From: Myroides sp. NP-2
GTDB lineage: Bacteria; Bacteroidota; Bacteroidia; Flavobacteriales; Flavobacteriaceae
NCBI RefSeq assembly: GCF_014145665.1
Contig: NZ_JACHTD010000004.1
Location: 62,001-126,000, forward strand
Length of the DNA stretch: 64,000 nt
Direction: 5' to 3'
Numbering within the stretch: position 1 is the stretch's first letter; every line of letters starts with the position of its first letter. The notes beneath the pieces were generated by a model, which searched no databases, was not told the DNA's origin, and saw nothing but the letters and a program-made list of their open reading frames with translations. The position numbers were made by a program, and so were the translations under genes. Positions 28,201 to 36,312 of this stretch are shown here, piece after piece.

Positions 28201-31110
28201 ACGGCAGAGGCGAATCAACAGAAAACATATGGTGATCCAGATCCTGTATTTACGTTTGATGTGGATGGATTGCAGTATGAGGATGACGCTAGTATAGTCA
28301 CTGGACTGGGGAGAGCTGCTGGAGAGGCTGTAGGAACTTATCCCTTAGAACAAACAAATCTAACTGCAGGGCCTAATTATGAGCTTACTTTTGTAGGCGC
28401 TGATTTTACGATAACGGAGGCGATCTTAACCGTAACTGCAGATGCGCAAACCAAAGCCTATGGAGCAACTGATCCTACCTTAACTTATGAAGTTACGGGA
28501 TTACAAAACGGAGATCAAGCCACACAGGTAATAACTGGACAGCTTGCTCGTCAGGCAGGAGAGTCTGTGGGTACCTATGCGATTAATCAAGGTAGTTTAG
28601 CAGCAAATACCAATTATACTCTGGTGTATGAAGGGGCCGATTTTACGATAACTGAAGCGATCTTAACGGTAACGGCGGATACGCAAACCAAAGCCTATGG
28701 AGCAACTGATCCTGCCTTAACTTATGCGGTTTCAGGATTACAAGAAGGAGACGATGCTGTTACTGTTCTAAGCGGAAGCTTAGTGCGTCAGGCAGGAGAG
28801 TCTGTGGGTACCTATGCGATTAATCAAGGCAATTTAGCAGCAACAGCTAATTATACCCTAGTGTATGAAGGCGCGGATTTTACGATAACTGAAGCGATCT
28901 TAACGGTAACGGCGGATACGCAAACCAAAGCCTATGGAGCAACAGATCCTGCCTTAACTTATACGGTTTCAGGATTACAAGAAGGAGACGATGCTGCTAC
29001 TGTTCTAAGCGGAAGCTTAGTGCGTATGCCAGGAGAGTCTGTGGGTACCTATGCGATTAATCAAGGCAGTTTAGCAGTAAGCGCGAATTATACCCTGGTG
29101 TATGAAGGAGCTGATTTTACCATAACCGAAGCAATCTTAACGGTAACTGCAGATGCGCAAATCAAAGTATATGGAGCAACTGATCCTGCCTTAACTTATG
29201 CGGTTTCAGGATTACAAGAAGGAGACGATGCTGCTACTGTTCTAAGCGGAAGCTTAGTGCGCGAGGCAGGAGAGTCTGTGGGTACCTATGCGATTAATCA
29301 AGGCAATTTAGCAGTAAATGCCAATTATACCCTGGTGTATGAAGGCGCTGATTTTACCATTTCACCGATTGAATTGGTTATTTATCCGCAAGAAAACCAA
29401 GCCAAAGAATACGGTACTGCTGATCCTGTTTTGACCTTTACCGCAGTTGGATTAAGCAATGGAGATACCCTAGCAATGGCTTTACGCGGTGTATTAGGTC
29501 GAAATGCAGGCGAAAATGTAGGTCGTTATTCCTACACCTTAGGAAGCTTAGAAAGTATTGGAAATAATTATGTATTGCACTTAGATACAACCGAGCGTTT
29601 TGAGATTACGCCTACTTCAATCGATATTGTTGTTGATGCAGGGCAATACAAGCGTCATGGACAAACAGACCCTGTATTGAGGTATACTATTCAAGGATTG
29701 CGTCGTGGCGATTATCCCGCTAATGCAATGACGGGACAGTTAGAACGCGAGGCAGGGGAAGCAGTTGGTCATTATACTATTACACAAGGAAGCCTTTCCC
29801 CACGCGCGAATTACATCATTCGTTCGTTTACAACAGCAACTTTCGAAATTAAAAGAGCTGCAATACAAGGGCTTACCTTGCCTTCAAAATCGGTTGTTTA
29901 CGATGGAGAGGCTCAGTATTTAGAAGTAGAAGGAGCGTTAGAAGTTGGGACAACGGTAACCTACGAAAACAATGGACAAACACAAGTAGGTCGTTATACC
30001 GTAGTGGCTACTATTGCAAATGAACCCAACTACGAACCACTCCGCTTAGTGGGCATCTTGACTATTACACCAGCAGAGCAATACATTCGCTTTGAAGCTG
30101 TGTCTACGGTGGTACTAGAAGATACGCCATCTTTGCCACTTCAAGCAGTGGCTAGTTCTGGTTTAGCTGTAACCTATACGATCGATGACCCTGCTGAACA
30201 AGTTATTGCACAAGTGGATACAGCTGGAGTGATTCACTTTTTAAAACCGGGGTTTGTAACGGTAACGGCCCATCAAGAGGGAAATGCCAATTACAAAGCC
30301 GCAGCTCCCGTATCGCGTACCATTCAAGTGAGAAGTAAAAATACAGCCCTAGATAACTTAGTTGTCGATGGGGTATCCTACGGTAAGATTCAACGCGAAG
30401 TATATATTGCCGTCGGTTGTGAAGGACCTATAAACAGCGTTTTCCTTGAAGTTGAAACAGCAGCAGGCACTTTAGTTCTCCCGTCTTCTACTATCGTCCT
30501 TGCTCTTCCTGAATACGGAAAGCATAAACAAGAAATCGAGGTTATAGCGGAAGATGGCATTCATCGAGAAACCTATACTGTGATTATTGAAAAGAGAATG
30601 CCATGGGAAGGCGTTTTACTACAGAAATACGACAACCTCGTTTTTGTCAATAACAATTCCAAAACCAATGGAGGCTATGTATTTACTAAATTCGAATGGT
30701 ATAAAAACGGAGAAAAAGTAGCGGACAAACAACTGTTTTCCGAAGGAGGAACATCGAGTGATTTGTTGGATCCTGCGGCTGAATACTACGCTGTACTTCA
30801 CACCAGTAGAGGCCAAGTATTTACGACTTGTCCGATGCAAGTGACGCGAAAAAATACCTATGCCATGGCGGTGTATCCGAATCCAGTCGACAAGAATAAG
30901 CCTTTGACTGTTCGATTTGATTATCCCGTAGGGACGTTTAAAACAAGTGAATATACGATTTACAATACCCTTGGACAATTGATGACCAAAGGCCAGTTAG
31001 AACAGGCGGTATCCGTCATTGACTTGCCAGTTGACCTTGCGGCTGGAGCCTATATTTTGGTGATTAAAGTCGATGGAAAACCACAATCCGTTCGATTTAT
31101 CGTCAAGTAA
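25261..31110 (+). CDS. Giant T9SS-secreted surface protein with FN3, GEVED and MBG repeats
   Basis: 1949 residues. A signal peptide (about 1-24) is followed by a beta domain. FN3-like modules lie near 240-330 and 490-580 (VELTWNSPGHAFDIKWG; SAHVVWDAPIQGDPPALGYKIEV). A GEVED domain lies near 385-480 (AAIWIDYNNNLVFDANEQVSVIG), then an Ig-like region. Residues about 976-1530 hold MBG (YDG-type) domains, four of them nearly identical 79-residue copies. A cadherin-like beta-sandwich domain lies near 1697-1790. The end is a type A T9SS sorting domain (VYPNPVDKNKPLTVRF, then LPVDLAAGAYILVIKVDG). It should be a cell-surface adhesin or stalk-like protein. No partner gene is adjacent and a strong terminator follows. 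Confidence 0.9.
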   Translation: MMNKQLLLISFLLGMLLSAQLIKGQNYTPLAITSGFNEDVIAEDRPASTYTTAAVDATNSGANNAFMSKNYPDATVGLPENGLIHSIATATPGLTFQLADYDKKNSLKINADNGTGTLTVQITQKLSILYILATSGSSVSTFTGTITFTDGTQQAFATQSVPDWYDQGTPAIAIMGIGRVPRSGSENPDNNTTNPKLFQVAIDIDMVNQDKIIQQVAVIKTSSTSGFLNIFALSGEITPTCRKPVDLGIQNLTATSVELTWNSPGHAFDIKWGDRNFAVATAGTLVPGFANGGTLTGLTADRDYDYYVRRDCGAVDGVSTWAGPFRFRTGYCIPTGATNNPDEILNFTLSNLNNNSVPSEGTAGYKNYAGTVEPAVLELGEAYVASLTSGPGSGLHGAAIWIDYNNNLVFDANEQVSVIGNTISPSTTVDFPSFTVPATVQPGLYRLRVQYHHNKPGADLDPCRLAHIYGETEDYRIEIIPTPTCFRPLDSRVQRVTKNSAHVVWDAPIQGDPPALGYKIEVRTSGRPGDATGLVRTLTTTNLSETITGLAIETDYLVYIQSLCSTTDESAWSKVAFTTLCDYPEYELTTDPTDLSFCGSRAVTLEVDTQGIVNWYDSETATTPIHTGNTYTTTVSATSSFWYQVVTPDTATIPTGPLDAEAVGSFRNDWTTAWGVYFTILEPTVLKSIDIYPTKAGQYGKMKFVQRGGTGATIGEINYTTVGDLTAEKQVVPINIRFEPGDYTIETDLPDDGILRNIANASYPYSSAVASITGNEYNPSYYMGYYNWIFETGCKAMREEVVVTVMPSHSIANATVAVTETEGATLQITSAASSFTIEYGLRGFEQGTGTVVEGVGHSYGFNSLRGYTAYDVYIQAQPCGPLYGPLTFTTQAPTDTQVITVSDLSKNYGDLPFVTGASDSGLPLSYQVENEAVAVFEQGQLVIKGAGTTRITASQGGDAQYVPAADVVFTLTVNKALLTITAEANQQKTYGDPDPVFTFDVDGLQYEDDASIVTGLGRAAGEAVGTYPLEQTNLTAGPNYELTFVGADFTITEAILTVTADAQTKAYGATDPTLTYEVTGLQNGDQATQVITGQLARQAGESVGTYAINQGSLAANTNYTLVYEGADFTITEAILTVTADTQTKAYGATDPALTYAVSGLQEGDDAVTVLSGSLVRQAGESVGTYAINQGNLAATANYTLVYEGADFTITEAILTVTADTQTKAYGATDPALTYTVSGLQEGDDAATVLSGSLVRMPGESVGTYAINQGSLAVSANYTLVYEGADFTITEAILTVTADAQIKVYGATDPALTYAVSGLQEGDDAATVLSGSLVREAGESVGTYAINQGNLAVNANYTLVYEGADFTISPIELVIYPQENQAKEYGTADPVLTFTAVGLSNGDTLAMALRGVLGRNAGENVGRYSYTLGSLESIGNNYVLHLDTTERFEITPTSIDIVVDAGQYKRHGQTDPVLRYTIQGLRRGDYPANAMTGQLEREAGEAVGHYTITQGSLSPRANYIIRSFTTATFEIKRAAIQGLTLPSKSVVYDGEAQYLEVEGALEVGTTVTYENNGQTQVGRYTVVATIANEPNYEPLRLVGILTITPAEQYIRFEAVSTVVLEDTPSLPLQAVASSGLAVTYTIDDPAEQVIAQVDTAGVIHFLKPGFVTVTAHQEGNANYKAAAPVSRTIQVRSKNTALDNLVVDGVSYGKIQREVYIAVGCEGPINSVFLEVETAAGTLVLPSSTIVLALPEYGKHKQEIEVIAEDGIHRETYTVIIEKRMPWEGVLLQKYDNLVFVNNNSKTNGGYVFTKFEWYKNGEKVADKQLFSEGGTSSDLLDPAAEYYAVLHTSRGQVFTTCPMQVTRKNTYAMAVYPNPVDKNKPLTVRFDYPVGTFKTSEYTIYNTLGQLMTKGQLEQAVSVIDLPVDLAAGAYILVIKVDGKPQSVRFIVK
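28426..29373 (+). repeat. Four tandem 237-bp MBG-domain repeats
   Basis: Units start at 28426, 28663, 28900 and 29137. Units 2-4 are almost identical at the DNA level (each starts TTAACGGTAAC and contains CTATGCGATTAATCAAGG); unit 1 is more diverged in its middle. More distant MBG copies flank them. Such near-identity within a coding region indicates recent duplication or ongoing gene conversion. Confidence 0.9.
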
Positions 31111-31119
31111 TACAAAAAG

Positions 31120-31153
31120 CGCTTGCTGTTTACATACAGCAAGCACTTTTTTT
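31120..31153 (+). terminator. Rho-independent terminator
   Basis: GCGCTTGCTGT and TACAGCAAGCAC form a stem of about 9-11 bp, followed by TTTTTTTT, just after the giant surface protein gene. Confidence 0.85.
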
Positions 31154-31245
31154 TGAGACGAGGGTAAAAATCAACGCGCTCAACCTAGACGCAAAGAAGG
31201 GATGCTTCTTTTATTATGTCAATGAAAAGAGGAGTGGTACTGGCG

Positions 31246-32454
31246 CTATTTTCTACTGTATCGAAAGAGTAAATACAAACTAATGAGTATCAAGGTCGCT
31301 GCGAGGGCAAAGGCAATACCGGGTAAATAGGGTAAAGCATTGTCTTGAGTAAAGAGATAGAAACTGTAGGTAAATAACGGAGGTGCTACAATTGTTGTCA
31401 ACCCATTTAAACTTCCTAATACTCCCTGTAGTTCTCCTTGATGCTGAGAATCAACCGATTTAGATAACATCGACTGAAATCCCGTTTGCTGTACACTACC
31501 GAGTAGATATAGCGTTATTCCGATCCACAGCTGTACTGTTGTTGTGCAAAAACTCAGCAGGATTAAACCGATACCACTCACAGCTAACCCAAGGTAGATC
31601 AGTTTGTAGTCAGTCAGTTTTTTCGAGAGGTATTGCAACACATATGCTTGTACCAAGAAGCCGATTATACCTATTAGTGTTAGGGATAGTCCGACTTGTT
31701 GTTTACTCCACTCAAATTGAAGTAAGGTAAAAAAGGACCACGTACTCTCCATGCTATGTGAAGCTGCAGAGAGTAAGAAAAAGACAACAAATAAGACGGT
31801 GATTTGTTTAAATCGACGGATGCTTTTTAAAGACTGTAGTGGAGAAAAGGAAGATAGGCGTATGGGGGTTTTCACTTTCGTTTTATTAGTCTCGGGAAAG
31901 TAAAAGTAGCCATATGCAACATTGCATAAACCTAGAGTTCCTGCAAAATAAAAGGGGTAGGTGAGGTGGTATTCACCGAGTAAGCCACCCAATAGAGGTC
32001 CCAAGATAAAGCCGACATGAAAAGCCGCATTGAGATAGCCAAAGTACTTGGTTCTACTCGATTCATCTGTACTATCTGTGATTGCTGCAGCGGCTACTGC
32101 GAAGGTAGCCCCCGTTATACCAGCTAGTAATCGACTGAGGAATAAGAGCCAGTAGCTAGAAGCAAGTGCCATAATAAAGCAATCTACTGAAAAACCAAAT
32201 AGGGAGAGTAATAATACTTTTCTACGTCCATAGCGGTCGCTTAAAATTCCCAAGATGGGAGCAAAGATAAACTGCATAAAAGCATAAGCAAGCGTTAGCA
32301 TTCCTCCATATTTCGCAGCTGTGCTTAAATCGGCGTGCAGTACTTGCTCCAATAATTCGGGTAATACAGGGAAGATAAGACCAAATCCGGCACTATCTAA
32401 TAGTATAGTGATCGCAATAAATAGTACGATCCTGTTTAGGTTTGTTGATTTCAT
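31246..32454 (-). CDS. TetA-type major facilitator efflux transporter
   Basis: 402 residues with 12 predicted membrane helices. The N-terminal half follows the TetA (class A-E drug/H+ antiporter, DHA1) pattern closely: LDSAGFGLIFPVLPELL, motif A ILSDRYGRRKVLLLSLFG, LAGITGATFAVAAAAITDST, and YFGYLNAAFHVGFILGPLLGGLLGE. It should export a drug, possibly a tetracycline, in exchange for protons. Chromosomal homologues with other substrates exist, so resistance is inference. Its 113-nt leader contains a tiny ORF and complementary arms that look like a translational attenuator, which supports an antibiotic-linked role. No tetR lies beside it in the classical divergent arrangement; the broken TetR gene nearby points the other way. 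Confidence 0.85.
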   Translation of the reverse strand: MKSTNLNRIVLFIAITILLDSAGFGLIFPVLPELLEQVLHADLSTAAKYGGMLTLAYAFMQFIFAPILGILSDRYGRRKVLLLSLFGFSVDCFIMALASSYWLLFLSRLLAGITGATFAVAAAAITDSTDESSRTKYFGYLNAAFHVGFILGPLLGGLLGEYHLTYPFYFAGTLGLCNVAYGYFYFPETNKTKVKTPIRLSSFSPLQSLKSIRRFKQITVLFVVFFLLSAASHSMESTWSFFTLLQFEWSKQQVGLSLTLIGIIGFLVQAYVLQYLSKKLTDYKLIYLGLAVSGIGLILLSFCTTTVQLWIGITLYLLGSVQQTGFQSMLSKSVDSQHQGELQGVLGSLNGLTTIVAPPLFTYSFYLFTQDNALPYLPGIAFALAATLILISLYLLFRYSRK

Positions 32455-32567
32455 GATGAGGTATAATAAAATAACAGTACCCCAAAGATTGGGTACTCAA
32501 AAAAAACTTGCGTTTTTCTTTTCGAAAGAAAACGACATCGGTTTATGTTATTTTATTACTGCTGCAT
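32455..32567 (-). promoter_or_regulatory. Attenuator-like leader with MQQ mini-ORF upstream of the TetA-type gene
   Basis: On the minus strand the leader begins ATGCAGCAGTAA (32567-32556, Met-Gln-Gln-stop). The stop codon opens a 13-nt arm, TAATAAAATAACA (32558-32546). Its exact complement, TGTTATTTTATTA (32476-32464), ends 9 nt before the transporter ATG and covers the ribosome-binding region. Between the arms lie a GTTTTCTT/AAGAAAAAC hairpin and an AGTACCC/GGGTACT hairpin. The same layout (three-codon leader peptide, distal pairing that hides the initiation site) is known for the tetQ operon of the Bacteroides element CTnDOT. A ribosome stalled on the mini-ORF would mask the first arm and free the start site. 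This is inference from sequence. Confidence 0.6.
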
Positions 32568-32574
32568 AAGAGTA

Positions 32575-32605
32575 CAAAGATAAGTACTAAAAGAGTTAGG
32601 ATCAA
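32575..32605 (-). promoter_or_regulatory. Bacteroidota promoter for the TetA-type gene leader
   Basis: On the minus strand TTG (32605-32603), 20 nt, then TATCTTTG (32582-32575), a full match to TTG-N17-23-TAnnTTTG. The mini-ORF ATG is only 7 nt downstream, so the transcript would start at or just before it. Confidence 0.75.
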
Positions 32606-32748
32606 GTAAAAAGAAGGAAAATAAAGTGTAGGAAGTGCTGTTTTTCCGTATGCGAACTACTTGATTTTATGATATCTTTGAATGGGACTATAAAACAGCG
32701 TTCGTTTTTCATTCCGTATAAAAATTGACCGCTATGAATTAAATCGTC

Positions 32749-33210
32749 TTGAATGACACTACAGTAGTGCTAAAAGTGAAAAAGAGTGCTAACACAGCTT
32801 CAGTCTTTGAACTTCAAACTACTTTTGATGCTAAACGAGGTAATCTTTTAAGTAGAACGAATAGTTTATTTGGGTTTACCGAAACGTTTACTTATGATGA
32901 ATTAGATCGATTAATAGGATTTACGAACGTACTATCTAGGCAGCAAGAAACGCAGGCGTATGATAATAAAGGGAGGATTACTTCTAACAAGATTGGAGCT
33001 TACGAGTATGATGCGACAAAGAAATACCAAGTAAATACGATTGCTTTAGCGTCAGATGCTAAATCGTACTATGGAGGAAGACCCTTATTGGAAGTAGCGT
33101 ATAATGCTTTAAAAAGTCCTGTATCTATTCATGAAGAGAATAAAGAAGATTTGTACTTTGAATACAATGGAGCTGGTGATAGAACCGTAATGTATTATGG
33201 TAATGTTGCT
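32749..33210 (+). pseudogene. RHS-repeat protein fragment
   Basis: About 154 codons of RHS/YD-repeat sequence (AKRGNLLSRTNSLFGFTETFTYDELDRL, AYDNKGRITSNKIGAYEYDATKKYQV, NKEDLYFEYNGAGDRTVMYYGN). Complete RHS proteins are over 1000 residues and end in a variable toxin. This piece lacks signal, core shell and toxin, and starts without a promoter or proper N-terminus. At about 33210 the sequence switches to a TetR gene. It is an orphan fragment brought in by recombination, probably from an RHS locus elsewhere in the genome. Confidence 0.75.
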
Positions 33211-33700
33211 ACAACAAAAGAGCAAAGGCGCTTTTTACTACCATTTTAAGAATAAAGATGAAATGGGGGTGGCAATTATCAATGAAATACTTCAACCTTC
33301 TGAACTCAAAAGTACAGCCTTGTTTCTTCATGCCACAGCCTTGGACGCTTTGGAGAAGCTCTATCACATCTTCTACTATCTCTTACTCGAAGAAGAGGAT
33401 CTGACCGTGGAACACGGTTGCCCAATGTCAAACTTAATTCAAGAAATGACGCCTTGGAATGAAAGCTTTAGAAAAGCCCTGACTTTTCAAGTTCAAACTT
33501 GGGAAAAACAATTTATTGACCTGGTAGAAGAGGGGAAAAGCTGTGGAGTTATTCGAGCAGAAATTCAACCTAACCGCGTAGTTACTTACCTTATATCGGG
33601 TTACTTTGGAATCCGAAATCTGGGAAAATTACAAAACAGCAAAGCGGTCTACATCGACTATTTAAAAGAACTTAAAAATTACCTAGACCAATTAAGGTAA
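33197..33700 (+). pseudogene. TetR-family regulator lacking its N-terminal HTH
   Basis: About 163 codons in the frame beginning near 33211 (QKSKGAFYYHFKNKDEMGVAIINEIL onward). SKGAFYYHFKNKDEM is the end of the TetR recognition helix and helix 4; the whole C-terminal ligand domain follows intact to LKNYLDQLR. The first 30 or so residues, holding helices 1-2 and most of the HTH, are replaced by the RHS fragment. The only in-frame start codons lie in or next to RHS-derived sequence. DNA binding should be lost. A likely operator remains just downstream, so the next operon may be constitutively expressed. A terminator overlaps its stop codon. Confidence 0.75.
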
Positions 33701-33705
33701 TTTTT
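33674..33705 (+). terminator. Rho-independent terminator overlapping the tetR stop
   Basis: AAAAATTACCT and AGGTAATTTTT form a perfect 11-bp stem with a 10-nt loop, then a T run. The right arm contains the stop codon of the truncated TetR gene. Confidence 0.75.
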
Positions 33706-33712
33706 TTACCCA

Positions 33713-33736
33713 AAAACATACTGATTAGTATGTTTT
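33713..33736. promoter_or_regulatory. Perfect inverted repeat, probable TetR operator
   Basis: AAAACATACT, a GATT spacer, then AGTATGTTTT: ten-bp arms with no mismatch, 20 bp before the ATG of the next operon. The size and symmetry suit a TetR dimer. It sits between the (now truncated) tetR and the membrane protein/cytochrome c operon. Confidence 0.65.
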
Positions 33737-33755
33737 ATAATACTAAAACAAAACT

Positions 33756-34220
33756 ATGTACTCAACATTACTTATTTTGCACGCTGTTGTGCGATGGCTT
33801 GTAGTAATTAGCTTAACTACGGCCCTAGGAAGATCCATTTATGGGTATCTCAACCAACGTTCCTTTACTCGCGTAGATCATATATTGCGCCATTGGACGG
33901 CCACTTTTGCTCACATTCAACTCGTTATGGGGGTGATGCTCTATATGAAGAGCCCTCTTGTACAATACTTTTGGAAGAATTTCAGTGAAGCCATGCAACA
34001 GCTTGATCTTCTTTTTTATGCTTTGATTCATTCCTTGACTATGCTAATCGGAATTGTAGTGCTTACAATAGGTTCGGCCCTAGCTAAGCGCAAACAAACG
34101 GATCGCGAACAATTCAAAACTATGGGGCTGTGGTTTGGAATGGCTTTTATCCTTTTTCTAGTAGCCATTCCTTGGCCTTTTTCCTTCTTCGCTCAACGCC
34201 CGTTTATTCGCTTATTTTAA
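33756..34220 (+). CDS. Four-helix membrane protein of the cytochrome c operon
   Basis: 154 residues with four predicted membrane helices (about 5-25, 45-65, 82-105, 118-140) and conserved-looking histidines at helix ends (ILHAVVRW, LRHWTATFAHIQLV, ALIHSLTM). This resembles small b-type cytochrome-like or CopD-like proteins, but no family is certain. It is first in a three-gene plus-strand operon (gaps of 12 and 7 bp) with a diheme cytochrome c and a DUF3817 protein, behind a probable TetR operator. A role in electron transfer or membrane redox stress is inference. Confidence 0.7.
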   Translation: MYSTLLILHAVVRWLVVISLTTALGRSIYGYLNQRSFTRVDHILRHWTATFAHIQLVMGVMLYMKSPLVQYFWKNFSEAMQQLDLLFYALIHSLTMLIGIVVLTIGSALAKRKQTDREQFKTMGLWFGMAFILFLVAIPWPFSFFAQRPFIRLF

Positions 34221-34232
34221 TTAGCTGTACGA

Positions 34233-35219
34233 ATGAAAAAAATTCAACTTTTTTTGTGTTTTCTAATTGGTATACCCTTGTTAGCAGCCCTTTGGTACAA
34301 GAAAGATGCTGCACCTAAGGTGGTGGAGGACCAAGTAGTGTTTCACCAATACCTTTCTCAATATCAGTTGTTCGAAGGGGATTTGTCTCAGTTGATTCCA
34401 GCTGCGGGAATTGAAGTGATTGATATACAAGCTCCTTTGTTTACTGACTATACGGAAAAACAACGCCTTTTGAAACTCCCTGAGCATCAGAAAGCGAGGC
34501 TCACTGGAGATGGATTGTTGAAATTTCCCGAGGGCACTCTACTAGCAAAGACGTTTTACTATCCAGAGACAGCACAAAATCAAGGCAGGCGTTTGTTGGA
34601 AACGCGTCTTTTGATTAAGCAAAAATCGACCTGGATTGCGCGAACCTATCAGTGGACTCAAACACAAGATGAGGCCGTGCTAATCGAAGCAGGCGCCGTT
34701 GTTCCCGTTGCATTTATCGACGCTCACGCCAAAGTGCGACAGGTCAATTACAAAATCCCAACTACAGCAGATTGTAGAAGCTGTCATCAAGTTGGGAATC
34801 AGCTTTTGCCTATTGGTTTTAAAGCACGAAATATGAACCGTAAGGTCCATAGAGCAGGAGAAGAAGTGAATCAATTAACGTATTTACAAGACCAAGGTAA
34901 ATTGATTCACTCAACGATTACAGCAATCTCTACCGCGGTCAATTACGAAGACCCTGGCCAACCTATAGAACAACGCGTCCGGTCGTATTTAGAGGTGAAT
35001 TGCGCCCACTGCCATAATCCCCATGGAATGGCTAAAAGTGTAAACCTTGATTTTCGATTGGAAACCCCTTTTCATCACACAGGCATTTGGACCAAAACAG
35101 GAAAAATAGCTGCTCGCATGAGCGTCATGGGAGAAAAACATATGCCCAAATTGGGAACCACAGTCCTACACGATGAGGCAGTTGAACTCATCCTGCAATA
35201 TATCAAACAGTTAAACTAA
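34233..35219 (+). CDS. Diheme c-type cytochrome-like protein (TIGR03806-like)
   Basis: 328 residues with an N-terminal membrane anchor or signal (about 1-22). Two heme-binding motifs are seen: CRSCH at 181-185 and CAHCH at 257-261. The stretches between (FTDYTEKQRLLKLPE, FPEGTLLAKTFYYPE, RLLETRLLIKQ, WTQTQDEAVLIEAG) match a conserved family of uncharacterised heme proteins. A methionine-rich end (ARMSVMGEKHMPKLGTTVLHDEAVELILQYI) is cytochrome-like. It should face the periplasm. Its partners are the four-helix membrane protein before it and the DUF3817 protein after it. Confidence 0.8.
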   Translation: MKKIQLFLCFLIGIPLLAALWYKKDAAPKVVEDQVVFHQYLSQYQLFEGDLSQLIPAAGIEVIDIQAPLFTDYTEKQRLLKLPEHQKARLTGDGLLKFPEGTLLAKTFYYPETAQNQGRRLLETRLLIKQKSTWIARTYQWTQTQDEAVLIEAGAVVPVAFIDAHAKVRQVNYKIPTTADCRSCHQVGNQLLPIGFKARNMNRKVHRAGEEVNQLTYLQDQGKLIHSTITAISTAVNYEDPGQPIEQRVRSYLEVNCAHCHNPHGMAKSVNLDFRLETPFHHTGIWTKTGKIAARMSVMGEKHMPKLGTTVLHDEAVELILQYIKQLN

Positions 35220-35226
35220 AACAACA

Positions 35227-35535
35227 ATGAAAAAATTAATGCAAACCAAACTCGGTCGATTGAGAATGCTGGCCATTTTAGAAGGAATATCCTTATTGCT
35301 TCTCGTTTTTATAGCACTGCCACTCAAATATATACTGGACTTTCCCATGGGCACTAAAATTATGGGAATGCTACACGGAACCTTGTTCTTGCTATTTCTC
35401 TTTAATACCCTCAGTGTAGGTGTCGAACAACAATGGACCTTTCGAAAAACAACGTGGAAAGTCTTGCTCGCTTGTGTTGTTCCCTTTGGAACCTTTTATA
35501 TCGATAAAAAAATATTGAGCAGACTACCTAGGTAA
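35227..35535 (+). CDS. DUF3817-family small membrane protein
   Basis: 102 residues with three predicted membrane helices. RLRMLAILEGISLLLLVFIALPLKY and MGMLHGTLFLLFLFNTL, with the late FGTFYIDKK segment, match the DUF3817 pattern (small integral membrane proteins of unknown function). It is the last gene of the operon, 7 bp after the diheme cytochrome gene. Confidence 0.8.
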   Translation: MKKLMQTKLGRLRMLAILEGISLLLLVFIALPLKYILDFPMGTKIMGMLHGTLFLLFLFNTLSVGVEQQWTFRKTTWKVLLACVVPFGTFYIDKKILSRLPR

Positions 35536-35736
35536 GACTGTCATATAGTTAACGGTATACACCGAACAACTCGAATAAATTTCTCTATTTAAAGCCTGTG
35601 TATTCTCAATTGGAATATATTAATTATGTTATTTTATGAAAAAAGTATATTTTAGTACAGCTATAATTAGATTTATTGTTCCAATAAGGAAGGAGAACTA
35701 GCTTTATACGGTATTAGTAACAAAAAATTCGCACTT

Positions 35737-36312
35737 ATGTTGAAAAGATTATTTTTAGTTGTCTGTCTTTTCCCTATGATCTCCTTTGCACAAAAGGGAA
35801 TAGGGGTAGAGATTAATAGTACACCCCAAGAGTATGTAGAACATATTGTTGCGACCTGGGGAGTTGATAAAGATAAAATTGTGTATATCACAGATGAGAC
35901 ATCGATGTTTAAATTGAGTAGAAGCATCCAAGGATCGCTGCTGTCATTTACCCAAGGGCCGTTGTCAACTAGTGCGGATATCTTGAATGGCAAAGTAACA
36001 GAAGCAGGAAAGCGAAAAAAATCAACCTGTGGATTATCTTTAAATAACCTAGATATTGACCACATTAAAAAATATTTAAAAAAAGGCAAGAATTATCAAA
36101 AGCTAACCTTGAAGCGAATGTCAGATAACAGCGCATATGAAATTGGGGAAGACCTAACAACTGTCTTGATGTATTCGCAAAAACTCGATTACGTTATTGG
36201 AGAGTACTTTCAGATTATCAAGCAACTAGAAGCGGAAGATGTTGATTATATGATTCTGTGTTTTGACGATGAAATAACTAGGCAAATACCTGGAGCATTG
36301 AGCAATAACTAA
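35737..36312 (+). CDS. Exported protein of unknown function
   Basis: 191 residues with a signal peptide (MLKRLFLVVCLFPMISFAQ). The mature part is a small mixed alpha/beta protein with one cysteine pair at a distance (STCGLSLN, ILCFDDE). I recognise no family. It is monocistronic, followed by a bidirectional terminator shared with the convergent lipoprotein gene. Confidence 0.65.
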   Translation: MLKRLFLVVCLFPMISFAQKGIGVEINSTPQEYVEHIVATWGVDKDKIVYITDETSMFKLSRSIQGSLLSFTQGPLSTSADILNGKVTEAGKRKKSTCGLSLNNLDIDHIKKYLKKGKNYQKLTLKRMSDNSAYEIGEDLTTVLMYSQKLDYVIGEYFQIIKQLEAEDVDYMILCFDDEITRQIPGALSNN

